Assembly (NCBI GenBank): GCA_009760855.2
Contig: WPIO01000028.1
Coordinates: 1,004,501 to 1,068,500 of the forward strand
Length of the DNA: 64,000 nt
Reading direction: 5' to 3'
Source of the DNA: Cristatella mucedo
Taxonomy: Eukaryota; Bryozoa; Phylactolaemata; Cristatellidae
Each line of letters starts with the position of its first letter. Position 1 is the first letter of the stretch. Positions 55,785 to 64,000 of this stretch are shown piece by piece. Made by a program: the position numbers and the translations under genes. A model generated the notes under the pieces. The model was given only the letters and a program-made list of their open reading frames with translations. It ran no database searches and was not told the origin of the DNA.

Positions 55785-56200
55785 CTGGAAATAACTGTTT
55801 GGACCCTTTGGCTAGGCAGACAACCGAGAGCTTTCATCCAGTCCCCTTGCATCTTAATCAGTAAGCATTGATCGCTTGGATCCTAGCCTTGCTGCTGCTG
55901 TAAGGTCATGCATCGTATTTTGAGTGTAAGGTCTTGGAGGATATGTGGTACGATCTGACATTGCACAGCATTTAGTTACTCATGTGCTTGCTGCTTGCTA
56001 TTAGTTACCTAGCGACCACGAAGCCGAGATGACAGCTGGGTTCGTTGGCTTAACCTCACAAGCAGGGCAATGCCATTTTCATATCCTGTTTGGTTGGCAG
56101 GGCAGCCAAGCCAATGACATGCCACACGTTTGACAGATAATGACTGTCCATGTGACCCAGCCAGGCAGCTTCCTTTTGTGAGGCAGCCATATGTGTGTTG

Positions 56201-56202
<2 letters not shown>
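55785..56202. other. no certain feature
   Basis: Possibly intronic if the exon at 55646 is real. A short GACAGATAATGACTG... stretch before the microsatellite shows no signature. Confidence 0.3.
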
Positions 56203-56253
<51 letters not shown>

Positions 56254-56276
56254 TCCCTCTCTCTCTCTCTCTCTGT
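56203..56276. repeat. (CT)n microsatellite
   Basis: About 35 CT units with CCCTCTCC interruptions. Confidence 0.95.
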
Positions 56277-56309
56277 GATTGGGTAGTTTTATCCTCGGGT
56301 CTCAAGCTG

Positions 56310-56859
56310 GTACTAGTTATGCTGGCCACCCCTGGCTTTGGGCAGACGATTTCGTGACTGCAGCCGGAGCTGAACAGGTGTTCAAACACCAGCAGCGTGC
56401 AAAGGCCATGGAGCCGAGCACAGGGTCATCACACAGAAGTAACTGCTCAGAAGACTGCTGCTGCATGAAGGCAGGCGACTCGTAAGTGGCCACATGTTTG
56501 GCAGTGCTGGGGGCTGCATGTACTTTGGGTGCACGTGCCCCTATCTGTAACTCCACAGAGCACTCAGACCATGTGACAGTTGAACACGAGTTTTCCTTAG
56601 TTAACATACAGCCTAAGCTACTCTCGGTTTGTACCTAGGTTGTGCCTCCAGAGCATAGCGGGGATGACTGCGAACAGTGGTCACCCCTTGGAGAGCCTGA
56701 TTGTTTCCATGACTGAGCTGGATACTTAGGCAGCTGGCAATCGTGCATGGGCGTTTGTTCATGCACACACTCGGCGACTGCCTTGATCTGACTTGAGCAG
56801 AATAATTGCGGTGGAAGGAGGGAGTTGAGATAAAGTGCTGCTGCAGCTTCGGTTGTCAC
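56310..56859 (-). other. minus-strand coding-like frames, unassigned
   Basis: Two frames look protein-like: 56317-56607 (VELQIGARAPKVHAAPSTAK, then HVATYESPAFMQQQSSEQLL) and 56635-56859 (AAAALYLNSLLPPQLFCSSQ, then IKAVAECVHEQTPMHDCQL). They could be exons of the gene ending at 55646. Splice sites in compatible phase were not found, so I do not join them. Confidence 0.25.
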
Positions 56860-56861
56860 TG

Positions 56862-56863
56862 TG

Positions 56864-56895
<32 letters not shown>

Positions 56896-57540
56896 GTTAA
56901 GAGCACGAAAAATTTGGAAATCGCCTTCAGAGAACCGAATTTCGTTCTAAATAAATAAATACAATTCATTTGTGTATCGCCCTAAGGGAACTTACAGTTT
57001 CTATCCAGGCCTTTTGCATTTGCCGCAGGGCTCGAACCTATGACTTTGCACTAGCGGCTAACGCTTTACCCCTGGGCCAAACCAGGGTGGCAAAAAACAC
57101 TAGGCACTTTGTATATGCTATAAAGGAAGCATGCGAGTATGGTTAGTGATAACATGCAGTATCAGCATGCATAGGTAAACGAAGGGTAATTCACACAGAC
57201 CTAGCAAAGGCTGCAAGGAAAAGGTTCGTTTTTAGCTTCTGTTTAAATGTCATGGAGTGGAGGGATGTCGTCACGTCAGTCAGCAGTGAGTTCCAGACTT
57301 TGGTAGAAGACGAACTAAAGTCACGGCCTCCAAAGGATTTGAGGCTAGTTCAAGGCACAGTTAAACTACTTGAGTCAGATACAACCTTGAAGTCGACACA
57401 CTGGTTGATGGAGAACCAGTTGTGCAGGCCGATGAGAAGTGGGCGAATATGGCAACTACTGTGTTCACGACAGACAAGCCTAGCTGCTGAGTGCTGTACT
57501 CATTGTAAGAGCCTTGTTGCATCGGCCAATACTATCCAAG
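56862..57540 (-). mobile_element. LINE family A 3' part, antisense, split by a SINE
   Basis: The ATT tail (AATAATAATAATAATAATAA) and hairpin (TCGCCTTCAGAGAACCGAAT then TTCGTTCTA) are interrupted at about 56952 by a SINE A; the LINE resumes at about 57103 (CTAGGCACTTTGTATATGCT) and continues through the 3' UTR into C-terminal coding DNA. The plus-strand frame at 57252-57572 is its shadow. Confidence 0.85.
56952..57102 (-). mobile_element. SINE family A inserted in a LINE hairpin, antisense
   Basis: AATTCATTTGTGTATCGCCC, TTTCTATCCAGGCCTTTTGC, box B (GGCTCGAACCTATG, plus view) and CCCTGGGCCAAACCAGGG mark a full antisense copy. It sits in the loop-side of the LINE 3' hairpin. Confidence 0.85.
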
Positions 57541-57544
57541 CAGA

Positions 57545-57725
57545 AAAAATAATAATAAATAACACTATCTGATTTAACAGACTCTTTTTGTATAGCGACT
57601 GAAGAGCCTTTACGGCTATCACCACCGCTTGCAGTGGCGATAAAGGATCGCCCACCTCCGGATTCGAACCCATGACCTCGCAGCCGAAAAGCAACCACCT
57701 TACCCAGTGAGCCATTACATGCAAG
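57545..57725 (-). mobile_element. SINE family B, antisense, near full length
   Basis: The minus strand reads TGTAATGGCTCACTGGGTAA (head), GTTGCTTTTCGGCTGCGAGG, box B GGGTTCGAATCC, GCAAGCGGTGGTGATAGCCG, AAGGCTCTTCAGTCGCTATA and TTAAATCAGATAGTGTTATT. It lies at the 5' edge of a LINE fragment. Confidence 0.88.
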
Positions 57726-57904
57726 ACTGCAGCATATCTACAGTAGCATGTACACACAATCGATGAGCACACGACTTTCACAGTCACGTCTGTCAGCTAT
57801 CGGCTATGTACCACTGTAAAAACTCAGGCCTACTTAGTTTGGTATACCATAGCCAAGTTTGTTCACTTATCTGTGTCAATAATTATAGTACTTAATAGGT
57901 CGCT

Positions 57905-59480
57905 CGTTCAGCACCCTAACAAACCCAGATCTCACTTTAGGAGCTTGACAACTAGCTACAAGAGAAGAAATAACCAAGAGTTAATGACTCAGCAAGGTAT
58001 CATTCTCAGCCAAGCATGCAAGAGCACATAAGTACCATGCAAAGGCCCACAAGAAGACGTTCAGGGCCACCTATTATTAGAAGCCTGGGTTAATAAAATA
58101 CATCGAATCATGCACAAATGTGCCTGCAAAGTACATGGGAACAAAAAGACGACTTTGCTGTGGTATGGAGAAAGCAGAGTGGAACACGTGCGTCTTAAGC
58201 TGAGACTGAAATGATGCAAAACGCTGGTGGTGACAGAAGCCGGAAGCGAGTTCCAGACATCAGTTGCATGCGAGCTGATGGCCCAGTCAGCAAAAGATTT
58301 CAATTCGGTCCGAGACGACTGGAAGCTGAGGAGTGAGGGAGCGAGAGCACACTGGAGGAACCAGGAGGGAGATAGACAGTAGGCTCGTGCAAGTGAGTGA
58401 AGCAACGTGTAAGCTATAGTGAGGATCTTAGAAAGTCAGTTCAATGCTTTATTGGGAAATTGTGAAGCTCAGACAGAAGTGGTGCAGCTGTGGCATTGAC
58501 GACAGACCAGACAAGTTGCCGTGTTTTGCACCAGTTGCAGCCGATTAAGGGCTAGGAGGCCTGAATAAGGCTAATTGCAGTTGTCTAGGGGTGATGTCAC
58601 TAGCGTGTGAGCTATGGTGGCTGTGCTCTTGTCTGAGTAGATTTTCGCGGTGTTCCTTAGCGGGAAATAGGTCGACTTGACGAGAGAAGGCAATGTGCTC
58701 ATTCGATGAGTCGTCATGGCTGACTAGGTAATTCCGTTGCTTTTCACGACCTCGGTCCCAAGGCATGATTTTGAATCCTGCGCTGGGCGATTCATAATCG
58801 CTGCTGCAAGCAGTTGTGATAGCTGCAAAGGCTCTTCTGTCGCTATATAAATAAGGCTTTTAAATCAGCACATATTTTATTTTATCAGTTTTTATTTTAT
58901 TTTATTTTTCAGCTTTTATTTGGTTAAATCAGCTAGTAATTTGAAACAGCATGCCGAGATTATGGCCAGACATTGCTGGCTTGAGGCTGGACGACCCAAT
59001 CTTGAGATTGTGGTCTGCCAACGTTAGGGCTGGCAAAAGGCTTGCCTGTCACTGCTCCGGCATTATTCTCGTCTTATCCTGATTAAGCATCACCATGTTA
59101 GTGGCTATCCAGGGGCAAATGTCATCGATACAATCTGTGGAAGCATTAGGTAAGTTGGTCTCAGAGCAAGGCTTAGAGGAATCGAATAGGTAGAGCTGCA
59201 CACCATTGCCATTACCCTGTAATTTAAGTGCACCACCCTGGTTGACCGACAGGCATTTACCTCTAAACTCTTACGTCAGTCACTGAGGTAAGACCGAATG
59301 CAGCTTAGTGACAATCAATGACTCCTAGGCGTTTCGAGAGGTCCACTTGAAGGACCTGGCGGTCAATTGCGACAAATGCTGCTGAGATTTAGAAGAATTA
59401 GCAGAGGTGCCACCGTGATCGGAGGTGTTCAGGATGCTATTGTGAACCCGAAGCAGAGCAGTTTCTGTAGAATAAAATTT
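57905..59480 (-). mobile_element. LINE family B, antisense, split by a SINE
   Basis: The 3' UTR (TAGCTACAAGAGAAGAAATA, CCAAGAGTTAATGACTCAGC) leads into the C-terminal frame 58061-58405 (SLLSFQSSRTELKSFADWAI then WNSLPASVTTS). After a SINE B at 58705-58935, RT follows in minus order: WIATNMVMLNQDKT near 59070, GVQLYLFDSS (the decayed YADD region) near 59200, and LLNLSAAFVAIDRQVLQVDL (motif A) near 59370. Multiple stops. Confidence 0.85.
58705..58935 (+). mobile_element. SINE family B inserted in a LINE
   Basis: GAGTCGTCATGGCTGACTAG head, TTGCTTTTCACGACCTCGGT, box B-like TTTTGAATCCTG, GCAAGCAGTTGTGATAGCTG, AAGGCTCTTCTGTCGCTATA and a 3' end TTTTAAATCAGCACATATTT. The terminal part (TTTATTTTATTTTA and GTTAAATCAGCTAGTAATTT) is duplicated. 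Confidence 0.85.
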
Positions 59481-59489
59481 ATCTAGACT

Positions 59490-60245
59490 TACATAACTCA
59501 TTACGAAAGGTGTTCCTGCTTGTTCAATCAGTCGGTTACGATGGGTGCAAAACTTTGCTGCTACGCTTGTCTATCGTAAGCATCCCAACAACCGCTACAT
59601 GCCAATTTGCACCAACTTGCAATGAATAAGCGTGAAGCAGTCTATCGACCAAGAATGCCGTCCCTCACTTGTATGTCTCTTTATTCTTCACCACCTGCTT
59701 GCTTATCAGAAGTACTTCTTACTCGGGCGTCAAGTCGGACCACAATAATTCTCCGACTTTGGCAGTTTAGCAGTGCCTTGAACCATAATCAAGTCCTTTG
59801 GCGACTGTGCCTTCAGTTTGCCTGCTCCGAAAGCCTGAAACCACCTCCCCCAGCGACTGACCATGTCATCCGTTGCCGTGGTGGCATTTAAAGAGAAGCT
59901 AAAAACTCAACCTGCTACTGAAATGCACTATCGGTATGCATTGTCTTCTGGGTGCTTCTGCATACTGACTCTATGCATTTTCTAACAAACCAATTGGGTC
60001 CCTGTGATTCATCCTTGATGTGCTTATGCGTGCTGACACTGTGCATGCTGCCACTAACCACATTTGCATGCTGACCCTGCGCATGTCACCCCTAACCATG
60101 CTATTCATTTTGTTTGTTTATCAAGCATGATATTACTCACCATTCAATTGCATTTCCCTTTGCGGCAAAAGTAAAGCGCCTAGAGAGAGATTGAGTTATC
60201 TGAGGGCGCTTTATCAAGTGCATTATTATTACTATTATTATTATC
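59490..60245 (+). mobile_element. LINE family A C-terminal and 3' end
   Basis: RWVQNFAATLVYRKHPNNR-like DNA at about 59540 is followed by decayed coding sequence, GTCCCTGTGATTCATCCTTG, the two 3' UTR repeats, the hairpin AAAGCGCCTAGAGAGAGATTGAG then TTATCTGAGGGCGCTTTATC, and an ATTATTACTATTATTATT tail. It is in opposite orientation to the LINE just before it. Confidence 0.88.
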
Positions 60246-60544
60246 ATTTCTTTCAAAATATATTAAGTAACAAGATAGAGATTTAGTTCTCATAGGGTGC
60301 TAAAGAAAATATCGTTATTGTCATTATTACTATTATCATTATTGCATTGTGATGTTGTTTTAGTGTCTTGCTTCATATTGTATAAGCTTGGATGCATTTA
60401 GTCAGTGGCGATAATAATAATAATAACAAAAATAACAATAGCAATACATTTGTTATAGCATCCCCCTACATCACACTGGTAGCATACTGGTAGTAATTCA
60501 GCCAGCTTCAGCAGCAGCTTTTCACAAGGATTAAGTAATCTCAT
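60246..60544. other. ATT/ATC-rich DNA, no gene recognised
   Basis: Contains a SINE A-like tail (AGATAGAGATTTAGTTCTCAT then AGGGTGCTAAAG) near 60270-60310 and AATAATAATAATAACAAAAA near 60412. Confidence 0.5.
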
Positions 60545-60928
60545 TTGGTCGTCAACCCACGATCTAGAACATTGGAGACCACAATGAGTGAGACCACACC
60601 GAGTCCAAAAAAACTGGGATCAATCTGCCATTTGCAAAATAAGCTATGCGAAGCTTCAGTCTTGGTTCCATATTTAGTCACCAATGTTTCGGCTTTATGC
60701 AGAATGTTTCACAAACTTGCTCTGGCACATTCTCATGCTCCCAGAGGCCTGGCAGAACCATTAGTTTGGCTCCTCCACTACTTTCCACCTGAAATTTCCA
60801 CAGTAAGCCTGTCCAATTTGTTAAGTCGGTTTGCTGTAGTAGGAAGTATAAGCCACATTTTTGTTCCTCAGGCCCATTGGTACAGTAGCTTCAAGCATCC
60901 TCGGAATGCCTTGCGAATGGGAAACTAG
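60545..60928 (+). CDS. 127-codon ORF, unassigned
   Basis: The frame includes RMFHKLALAHSHAPRGLAEP, then LVWLLHYFPPEISTVSLSNL and LSRFAVVGSISHIFVPQAHW. An in-frame ATG (MSETTPSPKKLGSICHLQNK) lies at about 60584; the reported first codon is GTG-like and not expected in animals. No domain is recognised. It is flanked by LINE 3' ends on both sides, so it could be host DNA or a relic of another element. Confidence 0.2.
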   Translation: MVVNPRSRTLETTMSETTPSPKKLGSICHLQNKLCEASVLVPYLVTNVSALCRMFHKLALAHSHAPRGLAEPLVWLLHYFPPEISTVSLSNLLSRFAVVGSISHIFVPQAHWYSSFKHPRNALRMGN

Positions 60929-60929
60929 G

Positions 60930-61125
60930 GATGACATGCACAGGGTCAATCACATTTGCATGCTGACCCTGTGAATGTCACTCCTAACCATGTTATTCAT
61001 GTAGTTTATCAAGCATGATATTACTCACTATTCAATCGCGTTTCCCTTTGCAGCAAATGTAAAGCGCCTAGAAAGAGATTGAGTTATCTGAGGGCGCTTT
61101 ATCAAGTGCATTATTATTGCTATTA
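60930..61125 (+). mobile_element. LINE family A 3' end with inverted start
   Basis: GGATGACATGCACAGGGTCA is followed 12 bases later by its near reverse complement TGACCCTGTGAATGTCACTC, the normal LINE 3' UTR. The copy then runs through the hairpin and ends TTATTATTGCTATT. The first 20 bases are therefore an inverted fragment of the same repeat. Confidence 0.85.
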
Positions 61126-61149
61126 AGTAGAAGTGGACGTCTGCTGGTT

Positions 61150-61295
61150 CATCAGCCTCATTTGTGTAGCATCAGAAGAGCCTTTCACGACTGTCAACCT
61201 TTATTGCACAGAAAAAGCACAGGAATCCTGCTGCAGGACTTGAACTCACGACCTGGGTGAAGTGTACGCACCTTAACCCTGGGTTAAGACGTAAG
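61150..61295 (-). mobile_element. SINE family B, antisense
   Basis: The minus strand shows CTTAACCCAGGGTTAAGGTG, box B GTGAGTTCAAGTCC, and ACAGTCGTGAAAGGCTCTTC with CTACACAAATGAGG, a 3' end closer to family A. Confidence 0.7.
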
Positions 61296-61487
61296 GCATC
61301 CATGATCCAAGACTGTCACCTGTCACTCCGGGCCAGCGCCTCACAGGCATGATGCTCGTTCAGCTCGCCTTGCTCAAGCATGTGTCTGTAACGATCTGAG
61401 GATTGGAGCCTGTAATGCACCCTTTGTTGCCACCATTAGTAAGATTGAATGCACAGTGCACAATCTTGTCAGCCGAAGACCTCCCAA

Positions 61488-61489
61488 TA

Positions 61490-61526
<37 letters not shown>

Positions 61527-61593
61527 GTCTCTCTGTCTCTCTCTCTGTCTCGGTCTCTGGAGCTCTCTCTTGTGTCTCTCAATCTCTCCTCTC

Positions 61594-61689
<96 letters not shown>

Positions 61690-61690
61690 C
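61488..61690. repeat. (CT)n microsatellite, two blocks
   Basis: About 14 CT units, a degenerate stretch (GTCTCGGTCTCTGGAGC), then about 45 pure CT units. Confidence 0.95.
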
Positions 61691-61796
61691 TCTGTCTGAA
61701 GGCCCTTCCTTAACTCGTGTTCAGGGGTCTGCATTCTCCTGAAGTGTGTGCAGCTTGGAGCCGAAGCAAAAGAGTCTGGCTTCGTCGCTCGATCAC

Positions 61797-62178
61797 CTCC
61801 CACTCCTCCCCTCCCACTGACCTCTCCCACCCACCCCTCTCACTCACCCCCTTCCACTCACCCCTCTCACTCACCCCTTCCACTCACCCCTCCCACTCCT
61901 CCCCTCCCACTCCTCCCCTCCCACTCCTCCCCTCCCACTCCTCACACTGAGTTCCTCCCCCTCCTCCCCTCCCTCTCCTCCCCTCCCCCTCCTCCCCTCC
62001 CACTCCTCCCCTCCCACTCCTCCCCTCCCACTCCTCCCCTCCCACTCCCCCCCTCCCACTCACCCCCTCCACTCACCCCTTCCACTCACCCCTTCCACTC
62101 ACCCCTTCCACTCACCCCTTCCACTCACCCCTTCCACTCACCCCCTTCCACTCACCCCCTTCCACTAACCCCCTTCCC
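61797..62178. repeat. polypyrimidine minisatellite (CTCCCCTCCCA / CACCCCTTCCA)
   Basis: Units of 11 bases, CTCCCCTCCCA on the left and ACCCCTTCCACTC-like 12-13-base units on the right, give over 370 bases almost free of G on the plus strand. The frames through it are compositional artefacts. Confidence 0.95.
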
Positions 62179-62674
62179 AGTCCTTGGCCAGCAGTTCAGC
62201 GAGTGGGCGACTGGCAGATGCACGGCGCAGCTGCAGCAGCAGAGTTTTAGTTCTGGCGGCCCTTTCTCTTGGCTAGGCCAATGGGTGTGCTGGACTCTTT
62301 GAACCAAGAAATCAAATAAATCAAAGAGTGCTCACAAGAGCATGATGCTATGCCGAATGGTCAAGGCACCTAGGACATGCCCTACCTTGCCGACGCAGAT
62401 ACCTAGCGTAGTGCTTACCTTGGAGCAAGTCACCAAGTTATACCTCCCACCCTCATCTCCTGCTACGTTGGGTTAGCAGAAACACTTTTATCTAGGTCTA
62501 GTTGCCGTTTTTCGGTAAGCATAAGATCATTAGTGAGTCAGCCCAGGTCACTTCATCATCAGGAAACAGATTTTCTGATACCGGCTGACCAGTGTGTAGC
62601 CAGATGCCATGATATGAGAGGCAGCTATTTAGTCAGCAGGCTACTACACCATCATTCGTCCAAACGGCCACAAG
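62179..62674. other. no feature recognised
   Basis: No repeat or coding signature was recognised. Confidence 0.35.
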
Positions 62675-63288
62675 TTAAGTAGATGCTGCTCCCCATTGTT
62701 TCCAAGCAGCTCCTGCATAACTATATGGTCTATTCAACTTGCCTAGCAGCCTGTATCTCCTTAACTGTTTTATGACCGATAAGCTAGCGACTACCACTGT
62801 GCATTTCGGGTCTTTGTGCAACATTTGGATGGAGCTGGCTTCTGGTGGGCAGATCCGAACTGTGACCCTTTCTAGCTCCGTTAGCATAGACTATCTAGTG
62901 GCACTCACAGGCAGTGTGCCGTGTGTTCTGTAGACGTGTGCCTGCCGGAGGGGATCCGGACACGGCAGCATGCAACCTGGTTTCTGAGTGATTCTGCTCG
63001 GTATGTGTGCCCTATTTGGGGGATGTGAAAGGAGGTGACCACTCTGCTACCGTAGCAGAGAGAAATGACTGGGTGTTGTTACTGAAAAAAAACAGTAGTC
63101 AAGCACCAGTAGCAGGATTTCTTGACATCAGCCCAGAAGAGCTGCAAACAATTGTTGAATATATTCTGCTCAGCCTTTTTACGACCCTGCCTTTCAACCT
63201 ACTTGCTGCCATCATTGCAGTGAGGCCCGAAGGTGCCCGAGATAGCTCTCGATGCCACTTGAGTATAGAGTGGCACTTAGCCACCTAG
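62675..63288. other. coding-like frames on both strands, unassigned
   Basis: The minus frame 62675-62887 opens with a true ATG and reads MLTELERVTVRICPPEASSI, then QMLHKDPKCTVVVASLSVIK. The plus frame over the same DNA reads TTVHFGSLCNIWMELASGGQ, then IRTVTLSSSVSIDYLVALTG. A plus frame at 63007-63288 includes DISPEELQTIVEYILLSLFT then TLPFNLLAAIIAV, with a hydrophobic stretch. Any could be an exon of a gene near the right end; none is recognised. Confidence 0.25.
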
Positions 63289-63480
63289 CGCCACCTAGCG
63301 ACTGCCGAGCGGTGCGCGCCTCTCGGTTCTAGCTCAAGCGACATTACTAGCTCAGTCAGGCACGGTGTTTTTTCTCCAGCGCCGTTGCTATGCACTCGTT
63401 GCTACTCGTCACCGACTGGGAGAGGAAACCTTGTTTTCAAGCTCTGGTTTTTGCCATTCTGTTCAGCTGATGACGCCGGC

Positions 63481-64000
63481 ATGCCGATTGCAGATACCGA
63501 CGACAAGGCCAGTGTGCGCATCAGCAACGCCTACCTGGCTGCTACGAGCAACGGTACGAGGGTGGCTTTGCACAGCCTGGCTGCCGAGCAATGCGCTGCA
63601 CCAATTGACATGCGACTGATCTTCGACGTCAGCAGACGAAGAGACGCTGCAGCGGCAGCAGCAGCAGCGGCGGCACCCACGCTGATCACCGCTGCTCAGT
63701 CCCGGCAGCTGCGCATCGCCAAGGGCATGCCTGCTCAGCTGTCGATGCAAGCAGATTGCAATAGCAAGCACAGACATGGAAATGGTAGAAAGGTCATCGA
63801 TGCTTCGGGTCAGTCGCCAGGCGACGGCTGCAATGGCGGCACCGGCGGCAGCGCCTTCGACTTGGGCAGCAACTGCCCTGTAGGGCCGGTGCCCGGCTGC
63901 AGCAGCTGGTGGGGCGAGCATGGTGAACTCGAGGTGCCACGCTCGCACCACACCACCTCGGCGCAGTTGAGACCCACGGAGAGGGCCGTCGACGTGCCCA
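63481..64000 (+). CDS. first coding exon, open at the window edge; unknown protein
   Basis: The frame is open from 63289 and the first in-frame ATG is at 63481 (GCCGGC then ATGC), giving at least 173 residues with no stop before the edge. It begins MPIADTDDKASVRISNAYLA and contains a run of ten Ala (about residues 57-66) encoded by mixed GCA/GCG/GCT codons, then a Gly/Ser/Asn-rich stretch (GDGCNGGTGGSAFDLGSN). GC and CpG rise sharply from about 63300, consistent with a CpG-type first exon. Homopolymer-rich N-termini of this kind are common in animal transcription or signalling proteins, but no domain is visible. The minus frame over the same DNA (63463-63951) is probably its shadow. Confidence 0.55.
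   Translation, partial: MPIADTDDKASVRISNAYLAATSNGTRVALHSLAAEQCAAPIDMRLIFDVSRRRDAAAAAAAAAAPTLITAAQSRQLRIAKGMPAQLSMQADCNSKHRHGNGRKVIDASGQSPGDGCNGGTGGSAFDLGSNCPVGPVPGCSSWWGEHGELEVPRSHHTTSAQLRPTERAVDVP

Noticed and set aside
57252-57572. 106-codon plus-strand ORF
   Set aside because: Shadow of antisense LINE C-terminal coding DNA.
61403-62302. ORFs of Leu-Ser and Pro/Ser/His repeats
   Set aside because: Products of CT arrays and the polypyrimidine minisatellite.

Overview
This is eukaryotic, almost certainly animal, nuclear DNA: genes are split by GT-AG introns, a tRNA gene carries a canonical intron, and about half of the window is dispersed repeats and microsatellites. The species cannot be fixed from the sequence. 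No operons, CRISPR arrays, insertion sequences, LTR elements or virus-like elements were seen.

The clearest host gene is a minus-strand gene for mitochondrial seryl-tRNA synthetase (SARS2) covering about 0-19.8 kb. Exon 1 (19604-19801) encodes an Arg-rich presequence and the N-terminal domain. Later exons at about 11027-11069, 10483-10613, 3929-4031, 3657-3704 and 43-279 join in phase and carry the class II synthetase core up to motif 2; the rest lies beyond the left edge. Its introns are filled with LINEs, SINEs and a DNA transposon. About 460 bp upstream of its start, on the plus strand, an ATG in strong context followed by a splice donor suggests a divergent partner gene.

From 20.8 to 33.7 kb lie SINEs, a LINE fragment, an intact intron-containing tRNA-Arg(UCU) gene (26043-26133) with a degenerate copy (22957-23046), and a 2-kb duplication (23.7-26.0 and 29.3-31.4 kb). 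Inside it a tract of about 640 bp is far more alike between copies than the rest. A CpG island at 33.9-36.0 kb holds a CGG repeat, a Z-DNA-prone run and a strong splice donor. Beside it, 37.3-38.3 kb contains host exons of unknown function: three phase-compatible ones on the minus strand and a competing pair on the plus strand.

From 39 to 62 kb the window is mostly LINE copies of the CR1/L2 type, two tRNA-derived SINE families, hAT-like MITEs (one with an exact 8-bp target duplication), a 1.1-kb CA-rich minisatellite and a 0.7-kb polypyrimidine region. A smaller GC-rich patch at 50.0-51.1 kb looks like another promoter. The right end (63481-64000) is an open GC-rich reading frame with a poly-Ala run, probably the first coding exon of a gene that continues past the window.

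The repeats are linked. The LINE 3' ends share a hairpin (AAAGCGCC / GGCGCTTT) followed by an ATT-rich tail, and SINE family A carries a related hairpin behind a tRNA-like head, consistent with SINEs borrowing LINE reverse transcriptase. Family names A and B (SINE) and A and B (LINE) are used here only as local labels.
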